NCBI GenBank assembly: GCA_009760855.2
Contig: WPIO01000218.1
Span: forward strand, 242,690 to 306,689
DNA from: Cristatella mucedo
Taxonomy: Eukaryota > Bryozoa > Phylactolaemata > Cristatellidae
DNA length: 64,000 bases
Direction of reading: 5' to 3'
Part shown: positions 1 to 8,740 of the stretch, piece after piece
Layout: every line of letters begins with the position of its first letter
Numbering within the stretch: the first letter of the stretch is position 1
The notes under the pieces: model-generated
Database searches by the model: none
What the model was told of the DNA's origin: nothing
The model's input: only the letters and a program-made list of their open reading frames with translations
Made by a program: the position numbers and the translations under genes

Positions 1-9
1 TGACTAAAC

Positions 10-1029
10 GAGCAAGCATTAGAAAGATCTACTGATAACTCGGGAAAAGTCGTTGTTGAGAAACTTAAAATAATTAGACCTAAACTTGCTTTACAGATAG
101 AAAACAATGAACAACTTCAGAAAGTTTTGCGACCTAAAGCAGATATATATAGTACTATTCAAAAAGCAAGAACGGCTGTTAGTGAAGGAAAGCATAAAAA
201 GCGATTACTATAGCAAATCAAGCAAAGACATACGCAGCAAATCCAGAAATACGAGAAGCTATTGATGTTGCTCAAAAAGATTTAGCTGAAGAGTTTAATA
301 TAAATCCTACTACTGGAACTCCAAAGAAAACTGTTGTAGTAGAAGATTTGGATAAAGCTAATCTAATTGGAATTTTTTTAAATGAAGATGGTTATATTCC
401 AAATTATGTAGCAAGAATAATAAATGAGATGGACAGTACAAATAAAGATTTAAAGTTATATGAGTTAGGACTAAAACTTCATAATGATAAAATCTATTCT
501 GCTGAAAAGGAATTTGAACAAACTGCTCATGATATCCTAGAATACACTTTGAACTATTATACTAAATTTGATTGTAAACAAATGGATGAAATAAGTAAAG
601 CATATGAATTAATAATTGATAGGAAGAAAGATTTACTTGATATTATTGGAGCAAAGAAAACTGGTGGTATAAGCAAATATGTAAGAAAAACTGTAGAGTA
701 TCTTAGCGAAAAAAATCTTCTTGATGTTATTACAGTGCTAGATAAAAAGAAAAAAAGAAGTGTAAAAGAACAGAGTTTTAGATTATTTAAGACCAAAAGT
801 TGGAAGCGGTATTGAAAAACTTCCATAACTTGTAAAGAATGATTATGAAGTATTTGATAAGATTGAATTATGGATCCGTGAACTTGCTGCTGGAAATACT
901 GCAGTAGTAAATTCTATTAGTGCTGCTGTTGATTACCTTGCAAAATCTAGAAAAGTACCAAAGTCAAATGCTGCTAAAATTGATAAACTTGTATGTGATA
1001 TATATAAATGGCTGATCTTTTTGGTGTAG
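10..1029 (+). pseudogene. Unidentified Polinton-element gene, frameshifted
   Basis: Open reading continues from the window edge through about 1029 with frame changes near 200 and 790 and an in-frame TAA near 829. The predicted product is hydrophilic, rich in Lys/Glu/Asn, and largely alpha-helical in character, without recognisable catalytic motifs. The apparent TTG start at 348 is only a mid-gene codon, because the frame is open well upstream of it. The 3' end overlaps the ATG of the next gene at 1008 by 22 nt, a compact arrangement typical of viral or Polinton gene arrays. I do not recognise the family. It could be a capsid-associated or DNA-binding protein of the element, but nothing in the sequence decides this. 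Confidence 0.5.
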
Positions 1030-1881
1030 CTAAGGATATTCTAAAAAATGTGGAGCCAATCAAAAAGGATACCATTGCAGGTAAGGAAGGATATATTTTT
1101 AATGTAACTGGAACAAGTAATCCTATTAGGGTAAACATTAATAATTCAATAAGACTTAAGAATAAAAGGTTAAAGGTATGTTTCAAAAGGTTTGTTGGCA
1201 CAAATTCTATTAAGAATATTACATCTGCAAATAATACTTTTGTTTACCGACTTGCTGGCGGTTCTGATCGTATAGGAAGGGTTCCTCCTGGAATATATGC
1301 TGCTGTGTCTGATGATGTAAATATTGGCATTGCAGAAACGATAAATAATTCTATTGTGTTATCTGGAAGTGATAAGTTTGTACTAGGCATTGATACTGGT
1401 ACTTCTAATTCTTGGATTACTATGCCTGCTTGATTTACAGTTGCTGCTGTTAAGTCTACGACAGCTTTAATTCTTGGATTTACTGGAACTGTTTATACAA
1501 CTGATAAAACATTGCCATTAAATACATACACTGCTGCTCCTGGAAAGCAGTTCACACAGATAGTTGTAGATCCTGGAGAAAAGATTATTTCTGAGAATTA
1601 AGTTTTTGTTTCTGACTTGAATTTAATTCTTATAAACTGTAATTTGGTTGCTAGTGGAACTAGTTATATTAATAATATCGAAACACAAGCTCTAAGAAGT
1701 TTTGCTTATAATTTCTATCCTTGGGAACAAATGGTATATGAGCCGAATATACGCTAGAATATCACAATATTGTTGGAGATTCTATTTCTGATATATTGAT
1801 TACAATTACATATCAAAATTTAAAAGTTCTAGATTTGGATCTCAGAAAATTACCGTCGTAATAGAAATTATTGAAAAATAA
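1008..1881 (+). pseudogene. Penton/minor-capsid-like protein, broken
   Basis: The ATG at 1008 opens a 141-codon frame (MADLFGVAKDIL...) closed by TGA at 1432-1434, after which the same frame continues to a TAA at 1599-1601 and beyond. Frameshifts near 1755 and 1842 lead to a natural-looking stop at 1879-1881. Beta-rich segments follow one another, including a VPPGIY-like turn, a 'LRSFAYNFYPW' stretch and a terminal 'ILITITYQN..VLDL' strand pair. That order (Y/F-P-rich loop, then I-x-I-x-I-T-x-Q-x...L-D-L) is what I associate with minor capsid proteins of Polintons and relatives; this is inference from pattern, not from a search. About 290 codons in all. Its last strands resemble the C-terminus of the next gene, suggesting a shared fold. 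Confidence 0.45.
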
Positions 1882-1888
1882 TATAAGA

Positions 1889-2733
1889 ATGTCTATATTA
1901 CAGGAACTACTAGTTCTGATTCAAAGACATTAGTTCCACCACTGATGCTTGGATCAGATTCTGGTTATAACAAAATAGGCTTACGTAGAGTTGAGTTTAC
2001 TTATACAAATAAAGTTGTAATGAATGTTATTTCTAATGTAAACAATTTTCTTTGGTACAAACCAGGCCTTACATCTGCGCAAACATCTATTCAGATTTCT
2101 AATGGATATTATGATAGTAATAAAATTGTTAATGCATTAAATACTGCCCTATCAGCAGCAGGTGCTTTAAATACTATAGTAGGTAGGGTTGTAACTGGTG
2201 GAATAAAATTTAGTGTTGATACTGATGATAAGATAATTTTACAAGTTTATAACGATCACGTTGTAGTACTTGGAAGTAATGCACCTGGAACTACTTATCC
2301 TATTGGTGACACTCTTGGTTTCAGTTCAAATCAGCAGGGTTCATTTGATGCTGATTTAGTTGGTGGACCACCATATGAAGCAATTGAGAAAGCTATGCAT
2401 TTCCCTGGAACTTATAAGGCTTGGAATAAGATGCAACTGCCTGATAAATCTGGTGTGAGATGGATAGGTGTTGACTGTGATCTTGTTAATCCAGATATGA
2501 ACTACGTTGAAAATAGAAAAGGTTTCTTAAAACAATCATCATCTTTATATATAATAGATACTGATGATATAAATCCTGGAAAAAAAGTTGATGTACACAT
2601 TCCAAATGTATTATTTTTACCTACAAGAGGACACATCAACGGCGTTAGTGCTATAAAAATAAATTTAACATATCAAAATGAGAATGCAATAATTATTATT
2701 AGTGATGTTGCTACTATAGAAATTTCGAAATAA
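1889..2733 (+). pseudogene. Virion-like protein, tandem copy 1
   Basis: A long frame is open from 1882 to a TAA at 2731-2733 (262 codons from the internal ATG at 1945). Comparison with the neighbouring copy at 2741 suggests that the true start is the ATG at 1889 and that about 4 nt are lost just after it, shifting the frame. Visible motifs are 'DSKTLVPP' near the N-terminus, 'ISNGYYDSNKIVNAL', 'GGIKFSVDTDDKIILQV', 'LGFSSNQQG', and a C-terminal 'INLTYQNENAIIIIS' strand. The composition (Asn, Ser, Gly, Ile, few Cys) and beta-strand periodicity suit a jelly-roll structural protein or attachment protein of the element. No enzyme motif is seen. The function is unproven. Confidence 0.5.
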
Positions 2734-2740
2734 TATAAGA

Positions 2741-3619
2741 ATATCTATAAGAATAACTGGAACAAGTAGATCAGATTCAAAAACTTTAGTCCCACCAATC
2801 AATTGAGCAGAATGTAATAAAGTTGGCTTGCGAAGAATTGAGTTTAGTTATCCAAAAAGGCCAACAATTAAAATAGTTAAGGATGAAAGCGATGAGTTGC
2901 ACTTAAATGTAATGTAATGTATCTCCGTCAGTAACTCCACAAAGTCATAAAGACCATGTGGGTGTGACGCAGGAGAGTTTTGTATAGCGCACTCACAGCC
3001 TAAGCGGCTTTCGGTACGCATTCGGTAGCCAACAGACTTTGTCTCACGCAACAAAGAGAAAGTGGGAAGCATAGCAGAGTTAGGAGAGCAGTTGAGGTAG
3101 TGAGTAGCATAGAAGTAGCAGTTCAGGACCGCTGAAAAAGATGTGCCAAAGTCAGCAGTTGGAGAGTAGATGTCGTTGCGTAAGAATTGTGGAAGCGAGT
3201 TCCACAGTCTAGGACCTGCAGAGCTAAAGCTGCCGTCGCCAACTGTCTTTAAGCGGAGGAATGGGACAGCTAATTTATTTTTCACACAGGACTTGAGGGC
3301 GCGAACAGGCTGAAACTGATGCAGCAGTTCAGCTAGGTATGAAAGATTAGCATCAACACCACTTCCAGACTTCATAAAGATTCCTGATGGTTATTATGAT
3401 AGTATGGGAATTGTATTTTGTTTAAACAGATTACTGCTTCAAACAGGAAATTATTACACACCTAGAACTTCTAAAGGTGGAATAACATTTAGCGTTGATA
3501 CTGATGATAGAATAATTATGCAAGTTTTCGGCGCTTATATTGTATTATTTGATTATGATAAATCAACAAGTCAAACTCTTGGTTTTAACTCAAAACTGCA
3601 AGGTATAACAAGTAACTGA
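2741..3619 (+). pseudogene. Virion-like protein, tandem copy 2, split by a LINE
   Basis: This is a diverged tandem duplicate of the gene just upstream. Shared blocks in order are 'SDSKTLVPP' (2771-2797), 'KVGLRRIEFSY' (2820-2853), 'IPDGYYDS' (about 3381), 'GGITFSVDTDDRIIMQV' (about 3477) and 'LGFNSKLQG' (about 3580). The start ATG has become ATA at 2741, an in-frame TGA lies at 2804-2806, and a minus-strand family B LINE interrupts it at about 2905-3345. The frame ends at 3617-3619, well short of the upstream copy, so the C-terminal third is missing or unrecognisable. Its role is presumed the same as that of copy 1. Confidence 0.55.
2905..3345 (-). mobile_element. Family B LINE, 5'-truncated 3' end
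   Basis: Reading on the minus strand, the segment encodes the C-terminal end of the family B reverse transcriptase protein ('LAELLHQFQPVRALKSC', 'GPRLWNSLPQFL') and ends in a short ATTACATTACAT tail at 2905-2925. It matches the family B copies at 33.7 and 57.2 kb. Homology stops abruptly near 3345, as expected for incomplete reverse transcription. It lies inside tandem copy 2 of the Polinton structural gene, so it postdates the Polinton insertion. Confidence 0.85.
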
Positions 3620-3644
3620 ACCTACTGCAGCTCAGTTTTTAGAA

Positions 3645-3953
3645 ATGAAACAAAAAGTTAAACTTGATAATGCAAACGATTGTTTTAGTAGTGATGGTGT
3701 ATACAGATATTCTCCTGATGGAATAATAGATAACAGTACTGTAGTCAAAATAAAGTGTTTGTGGAGAAGTATTATTGATGATTTTATTCCAAAACAATAT
3801 CATGCGCAATGCTTACAAGGTTTACATGTTTTAAAACTTAGTGAATGCTTTTACTCTGAGTTTGAGATTTTTGTTCCTGGATTGAACTGTGATGAACCTC
3901 CACTAGATTATGTAGCTGCTGGAAATGTAAGAATTCCTAGTACAGATTTTTAA
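3645..3953 (+). CDS. Unidentified Polinton-element protein, 102 aa
   Basis: An intact 102-codon ORF starts at ATG 3645 and ends with TAA directly before the ATG of the next ORF. The frame is open a little further upstream without another ATG. The product has several Cys residues (CFSS, KCLW, QCLQ, ECFY, NCDE) and aromatic residues, with no motif I can name. Same-strand, zero-gap spacing to the 3954 ORF suggests joint expression in the original element. It may be a fragment of a longer gene. Confidence 0.4.
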   Translation: MKQKVKLDNANDCFSSDGVYRYSPDGIIDNSTVVKIKCLWRSIIDDFIPKQYHAQCLQGLHVLKLSECFYSEFEIFVPGLNCDEPPLDYVAAGNVRIPSTDF

Positions 3954-4226
3954 ATGCCGCTTAGAGAACCATTTTGTATGCTATTGCTTAAAGATGAAAA
4001 GTATTTTGATTTTGAGTTTGATATAATAAGCAAATATGGTAGATTTATTAATAAGAAAGCAAATGGTTATGATATAAAGTATTATATAAGAAGATGTTTG
4101 ATCCAAGTAGTAGAAGAAGATGATCCTTGCAGATTTGCTAGAATAGTGCCTATTGTTAAAGAAATACTTGACATATCAAATCTTTTAATTACTAACTATA
4201 TAGATGAGTCGAAGACATCACTGTGA
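3954..4226 (+). CDS. Unidentified Polinton-element protein, 90 aa
   Basis: An intact 90-codon ORF begins immediately after the preceding stop codon. It is rich in Asp, Ile and Tyr with a mixed charged pattern ('EKYFDFEFDIISKYGRFI') and no transmembrane segment or catalytic signature. A 30-codon ORF (4204-4296) overlaps its 3' end in another frame; whether that is expressed cannot be told. The gene lies just before the fibre-like gene. Function unknown. Confidence 0.4.
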   Translation: MPLREPFCMLLLKDEKYFDFEFDIISKYGRFINKKANGYDIKYYIRRCLIQVVEEDDPCRFARIVPIVKEILDISNLLITNYIDESKTSL

Positions 4227-4246
4227 TGACTACGTAAGTAGAATAA

Positions 4247-5066
4247 ATGGTTATATTCTATCAGATCTTGGATGCGCATGGAAATTGAATTATTAATATG
4301 AGAGATCCTGTGAATGATGGTGATGCTGTAGCAAAGTCGTATGCAGATGCAAACTTTATTGTAAATGGTGGTACTTCTTTAAATCTTCAGAATAGACCAA
4401 TTACAAATCTTGCTCCAGGAGTTAATCCACCAGATGCTGTTAATGTTAGTCAATTATCAAACTATGTTAAAAAATCTGGTGATACAATGACTGGAGATTT
4501 AAATATGAATAGTTTTGCTATTACTTCTACATACTGAATTCTAGTGTTACTACACCAACAGTTTTACCTGATGACTTTTGTGTTACTTATGGAGGATTGT
4601 AAAGAGATGTGTTATTGAAGAGTTCTCCTGCTACAACAAATTTAAATATGAATGATAACTCTATAATAAATGTTGCTGAGCCTGTCAATCCTTCAGATTC
4701 TGCAACAAAACCTTATGTTGATAGAACAGTTAAAAAAGTAACAGAAGTTGTTGTACTTACATTAATGCCGAGAGCAATGATAACACAAATCGATATTTCT
4801 ACTGCATATTCTTGGGAATAAAAAAACAGTCAGCCATTGATAATACTTAGGGCTATGGTAATCGGTTCGTCTAATTGCATTCAATTAAAGCAAAACAGCG
4901 ATCCTTTAATAGTATCAGGTGATATACGTGCTATAAATGCTTCATCTAGTGGTACTAATTCTAAGTATTACGCTTATTTTAATAGATTGCCTGCTGGTTA
5001 TTTTTAGAGTGATAACCTAGGAAATATGAAGGTTAATCTTTTAACTTCTTACATAAGTACCTGAGA
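4247..5066 (+). pseudogene. Tail-fibre-like repeat protein, broken
   Basis: The most plausible start is ATG 4247, which reads 'LDAHGN', a TGA at 4286-4288, then 'IINMRDPVNDGDAVAKSY'. The gene consists of repeats of the pattern G-D-x-x-x-G-x-L-N-M-x-x-x-x-I-x-N-x-x-x-P-x-x-x-x-D-A-x-x-x-x-Y-V, here 'MTGDLNMNSFAI', 'NLAPGVNPPDAVNVSQL', 'TTNLNMNDNSIINV' and 'AEPVNPSDSATKPYVD'. This motif is standard in bacteriophage tail fibres, where it forms a trimeric shaft. Frame changes lie near 4528 and 4820, TAA is in frame near 4600, and a further open stretch runs from 4825 to a TAG at about 5005. The position among virion-like genes suggests a fibre or adhesin. The motif match is strong; the role in a eukaryotic element is inference. 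Confidence 0.65.
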
Positions 5067-5100
5067 AGCACAAATGGACAAGTAATACAATTAATTATTT

Positions 5101-5487
5101 TTATTTAGTTGCTTTGCGTTTGCCTTTTATTAATGGGAATAGTTTTGCTATATGCATTACTGATTCATGTTCTAAACAATGGTGAATGCAGAACAACTCG
5201 GAACACCTTTTTTTAAAGTGTTTCTTTGCTAAGCAGTATATCTTTGTAGTTCTTTGTTTAGAATATTTATTCCGTGCATAATAACAATCTGCGTCAATGA
5301 TTATTTTGTTGTTTCTTAAAATACTACAATCGAATTCGGTTTCTGTACTATCTAAATCGCAGATATCGCAACGCATTTCATACTTTAGCTTTGGTCTTCG
5401 TTTAACATTTTGACAAACTGGATAACCTGACTCTAAGTATTCAATTTCGCTAAATGTTTTCGAAGAGCTCTCACAAAATATTTCCAT
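5101..5487 (-). CDS. Cys/His-rich protein of the Polinton element, 128 aa
   Basis: This ORF is uninterrupted, unusual in this decayed block, and divergent from the integrase with only 9 nt between the two starts. The protein has paired cysteines ('MRCDICDLD') and a C-terminal cluster ('RCSELFCIHHCLEH') that could bind zinc, and ends in a basic tail (KGKRKATK). I do not recognise the family. A small regulatory or nucleic-acid-binding protein is possible. Minus-strand orientation opposite to the structural genes hints at a separate transcription unit. Confidence 0.5.
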   Translation of the reverse strand: MEIFCESSSKTFSEIEYLESGYPVCQNVKRRPKLKYEMRCDICDLDSTETEFDCSILRNNKIIIDADCYYARNKYSKQRTTKIYCLAKKHFKKRCSELFCIHHCLEHESVMHIAKLFPLIKGKRKATK

Positions 5488-5496
5488 TTCTATAGA

Positions 5497-6372
5497 ATGT
5501 CATGTTTAACTCTAAATGAAAAAAAGGAAGGGAAATTGAATCCAGACTCTGATATAAGCCAGATATTCAAACCAAAGCCAAAAGTAATTCCAAAAGGTTT
5601 CTTTGATGAAGCTAAACCTAATGAGAGTCATCAAGCAGACATTTTATATATGCCAAATGATTCTGGATACAAATATGCTTTGAGTGTTATTGATGTTGCT
5701 AGCAGATATAAAGACTCAAGACCACTTAAAACAAAGTCGTCTAAAGAGGTAACACAAGCTATAACAGATATTTATACAAAAAGTTTATTGAAATGGCCAA
5801 AGAAGATAACAGTAGATCCTGGGACTGAGTTTCAAGGAGAATTCATGAAAGAAATGAAAAGACATGAAACACAAGTTATTGAAGCTAGAAGTAAAAAGAA
5901 TGTTGCACTTGTTGAAAGAATGAATAGAACTGTAGCAGAGAGAGCATTTATTGCACAATATGAACAAGAATTAGAAAACATTAATAATTGAAATTTCAAT
6001 AGAAATAAAGATTGAATTTATAATTTACCAAAGATTATTGATTATGTAAATAATAGCGTTACAAAATCAATTAGTGAAGAACCTGTAAAGGCGATAAAAA
6101 AAGAATCAGTAAAACTAAATATCCCAAAATATCATAGAAAAGTCGGAGAACGAGAAAAATTGTTAGAACTTGGAACAGCTGTTAGATATTTACTAGAACC
6201 TGGTGAAGGAGAAGATGAAAAGAGAAGAAGAGCTACAGATCCAATATGGAGTTTGACTAAACATAATATTGTCAGAATAATGGTATTGAAAAAACAACCG
6301 GTGCGTTTTTGGGTAAATGATGTTAAAAGGAGTTTGGTTAGAGAGCAGTTGCAAGTGATCAAACAGGACTAA
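5497..6372 (+). pseudogene. Polinton-type retroviral-like integrase
   Basis: ATG 5497 opens a frame with an rve-type DDE integrase core: the first Asp in 'HQADILYMP', the second in 'ITVDPGTEFQGEF', and the Glu in 'VALVERMNRTVAERAF'. All three catalytic positions are kept. The same frame continues past TGA codons at 5989-5991 and 6013-6015 through 'NLPKIIDYVNNS' to the C-terminal 'VRYLLEPGEGEDEKRRRATD' and 'VREQLQV' block, ending at TAA 6370-6372. That tail identifies Polinton/Maverick integrase (the C. elegans F54H12.3 type) rather than a retrovirus or Ty3 integrase. The second TGA sits where homologues commonly have Trp, consistent with a TGG-to-TGA change. The enzyme would join element ends to host DNA; this copy is nonsense-inactivated. 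Confidence 0.85.
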
Positions 6373-6765
6373 TTTCTGTTTGTGAACGTCGTTCTATAAG
6401 ATCGTTAAACTCTTCTTTTGTAACTAATTCATCAGATAAAGCATCTGTTATTTTTTAAATAAACTGTGTGTTAGAATCAAGAGAAAATGTTTTTCTTTTA
6501 TCTATTTCAACTAAAACACCATCAACTGCCATTAGCATTGCTGTTAGTGCTGAGAAAGCTGAGACTGCATTAGTTATTTCAGGATGTGCATGAACATTTA
6601 TTGTAGAAACAGTAACTCCTAAAGCTACTAGTATATTTACTATTTTAATTATATATCTCACTCTTGTTAAATTTGTTAGACATGATCTAACTTTAATGTT
6701 ATACTCAATTACCTCATCATATCCTTTAAGAGCAAATTTTTTTCCTAGATCTGCCGTTTCCTATA
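6359..6765 (-). pseudogene. Small membrane protein of the Polinton element
   Basis: On the minus strand an open stretch runs from about 6765 to TGA at 6359-6361 with one in-frame TAA near 6458. Two hydrophobic segments are evident, 'IIKIVNILVALGVTVSTI' and 'AVSAFSALTAMLMAVDGVLV', followed by a charged tail ('ELVTKEEFNDLIERR'). This fits a two-pass membrane protein. No clear ATG is visible at the 5' end, so the start is uncertain. Its 3' end overlaps that of the integrase by about 14 nt, tail to tail. Function unknown. Confidence 0.45.
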
Positions 6766-6821
6766 ATTATTTATTTTTTTATTTCCTTTCACACACTATT
6801 TTAATTCTATTTAAATTTTTT

Positions 6822-7290
6822 TTAAATACCATTACATTTACGTATATGAGATGAAAATCTGACTTTCTGTAAATTAATATTTAAAGCATCTTCATCAGTA
6901 AGTTCGAATCCTTCTGGTATAGCAACAACTAAATGTGTTTTATCTTGTATATCAATTAAAAATGGGTTTGGAATTGAAATAATTAAAATTTTAGAACTAA
7001 TATCAATAATTTCATCATTAATAATCAACCAAAAGTGAGTAGTAGATGATTTATGTTTTCTAAATATACTAAAATCCCTTTCAATTCTAATATCACACTT
7101 TCCTTTTAATAAATCTCTAGCAAGTAAACATGAAACTAAACAATAATTTTTCTACTAGAAAACGCTATTTCTATAACTTCTATAGTTTTCTTAATTGTAC
7201 TCCTAGTTTTTGTAAAGATACATTATAACTATTCATAAAAGAAGATTCAATTTTATCATCATACAGTGAAAATGAATTTATTTCAGACAT
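6822..7290 (-). pseudogene. Unidentified Polinton-element protein with HFWL...IDIS motif
   Basis: The ATG at 7288-7290 opens a frame that changes phase near 7180 and 7150 and then runs cleanly to TAA at 6822-6824. The clean part contains 'STTHFWLIINDEIIDISS' and an acidic C-terminus ('IPEGFELTDEDALNINL'). A His-x-Trp...Ile-Asp arrangement occurs in several small viral and bacterial protein families, but I cannot assign one. It is probably the last gene at this end of the element, 90 nt before the AT-rich block stops. Confidence 0.45.
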
Positions 7291-7380
7291 TTTATAATAT
7301 ACAGATATTCTTTTTTAAATCAAATTTAGAAACTCTGAAAAAAATGTACTATAATATATAATAACTTAATTTTTGGAATA

Positions 7381-8595
7381 TAGTGAGTAGTCTATTGTTT
7401 TCCATTTGCGCCGAAGCAACACCTGTTGGAGTAGGATTTGATTTTTCTTTTTCGGACACTGACACTCGGGAGGGCCACTTCAAAAGAAGACCGAGCGATG
7501 CGAGGTCGAATTTTGGAGTGTGCTCGAGTGAGGGTCAGGGTGCGAAATGGAAATATCACATACTACTCGGCGAGCTTACTACGCAAGAACGGCTGGCGGC
7601 AGGATTGCGATGGCGCCGGCGACGGCCCCGCCTTGCCTCCCAGGAGCCGGCCATAGGGAATACGTTATGCAGCAGCAGCAGCTGCGGCGGCGGATTGCGA
7701 GAGGCCGGCTGGTCGCACCGAAGAAATATCGCAGCTGTGGCGGCGACAGCTGAGCGAGGTGTGTTGTGTGTAGGCAGGGGTGGGCTGGTCGCACCAGTGT
7801 CGCATGACGATCGTTTGAGTGTCCAAAATCGCGAAACGGCCGCCAGCGGCCCCTGGGCCTCTGGTCTGTTGTCGCAGACTTGCACATACTTCTAGCCTCC
7901 CGGCCGCTTCTTTCCAGCATGCGATTGATATCGTAGAGCTCCCATTTGACGGCCGCATTCACGTCGCGGCAGCACTCGTCCACCTCAACTACCGGGAAAT
8001 CCCTAGCCACACTGAAGGTCGCTCATTCGCGACGAGCGAGCGCTGGAAACTTCACATTTTTTCATAGCCGTGTTTCTTTCTTAATCTGTCCAGATTTAAA
8101 TGTGAAGCATACAGTTGGGCCGAACGCTACTTGCACGATCTGCTTAACGCACTTCACGAGCAACGATTTCCGCGAGCACACTTTAGCTTCTCTCCGCCTG
8201 CTTCAACTTCTCTCTCGGCTCACGCTTGCCTCGCACCACTCAAAAAGAGGCGTCGTCGGGCTCGCTCGCTCGCTCTCCGTCTGTGCTCACCGAATCCTCG
8301 CCCGGTAAAACCTTCAGCACTGCAGCTTCACCCGAAATAAGCTCCGCAGCTCCGCTGCCGCTGTCTCCTCTCCGCCCCTTCCGCTCTATCTCTTCGCCCG
8401 GCCCTGTTTAGCTTAGCTCTGCCCCAAAATGTTTCGCCTCGCTGTCGCGAGCTTAGCTAGGCCGTGAGTGCTCACGCACGAAGGCGGCAGTGCGACGGGG
8501 AGAATGGCGATTGATGCCCTACATGTTGTAACTTTACACTTTACTACAACTCTGATTGATTATCTTCAGCGTAGCTGAGTAGATTTAATTCAGCT
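7381..8595. other. GC-rich unique DNA, no supported gene
   Basis: Composition switches abruptly from AT-rich to GC- and CpG-rich. Overlapping ORFs on both strands (for example 7383-7895 plus and 7579-8010 minus) look like by-products of GC richness. A minus-strand stretch at about 7895-8008 is bounded by AG and GTATGT and could be an exon, but support is weak. A CpG-island promoter is conceivable. Confidence 0.4.
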
Positions 8596-8596
8596 A

Positions 8597-8740
8597 ATTT
8601 GGTCCAGCGGTTAAGGTGCTCGCCCATGACTAAAGTCTGGCTGAGGTCGTGGGCTCGAGCCCGGAGGCATATGTGAAGCGCCTGAATAGAGATTAAGTTC
8701 TCTTGGGGTGATATATAAATGAATTATATATAATATTCGT
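8597..8740 (+). mobile_element. tRNA-derived SINE sharing the family A LINE tail
   Basis: The head has a good pol III A box (TGGTCCAGCGG at 8599-8609) and a B-box-like GGCTCGAGCCC about 45 nt downstream. The 3' part, 'GAAGCGCCTGAATAGAGATT' followed by AAGTTCTCT, closely matches the conserved tail of the family A LINEs and ends in an AT-rich run. This is the architecture of a SINE mobilised by a partner LINE through a shared 3' recognition sequence. A single copy is visible here, so exact ends are approximate. Confidence 0.65.

Larger units (their letters stand above)
1..7380. mobile_element. Decayed Polinton/Maverick-like element, right-hand part
   Basis: The region is conspicuously AT-rich and ends sharply near 7380, where GC-rich DNA begins. 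It carries a retroviral-type integrase whose C-terminal tail (RATDPIWSL, then a VREQLQV motif) is the form seen in Polinton/Maverick integrases, plus several virion-like genes packed with little spacing on both strands. This gene density is unlike the rest of the window. DNA polymerase B, packaging ATPase and protease, the other Polinton hallmarks, are not present and would lie left of base 1 if the element is complete. Nearly every gene carries nonsense codons or frameshifts, and a family B LINE is inserted at about 2905-3345, so this copy is dead. No terminal inverted repeat could be confirmed because only one end is visible. A related virus-derived element is the main alternative. Confidence 0.75.

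Noticed and set aside
4247..5066. Phage or bacterial contamination
   Set aside because: The fibre-like gene lies in continuous sequence with a Polinton-type integrase and a host LINE inserted in the same block.
1..7380. Alternative genetic code (TGA = Trp) for the Polinton genes
   Set aside because: TAA codons and frameshifts also interrupt the same genes, and TGG is used for Trp in the same frames, so decay explains the TGAs.
7895..8008. Minus-strand exon (AG ... GTATGT bounded) in GC-rich region
   Set aside because: The acceptor lacks a pyrimidine tract and the peptide matches nothing known; left as a remark only.
7383..8411. Several overlapping ORFs in GC-rich DNA
   Set aside because: Many frames are open simultaneously, peptides are low in complexity or Arg/Ser/Pro-rich, and no start context, motif or splice sites support them.
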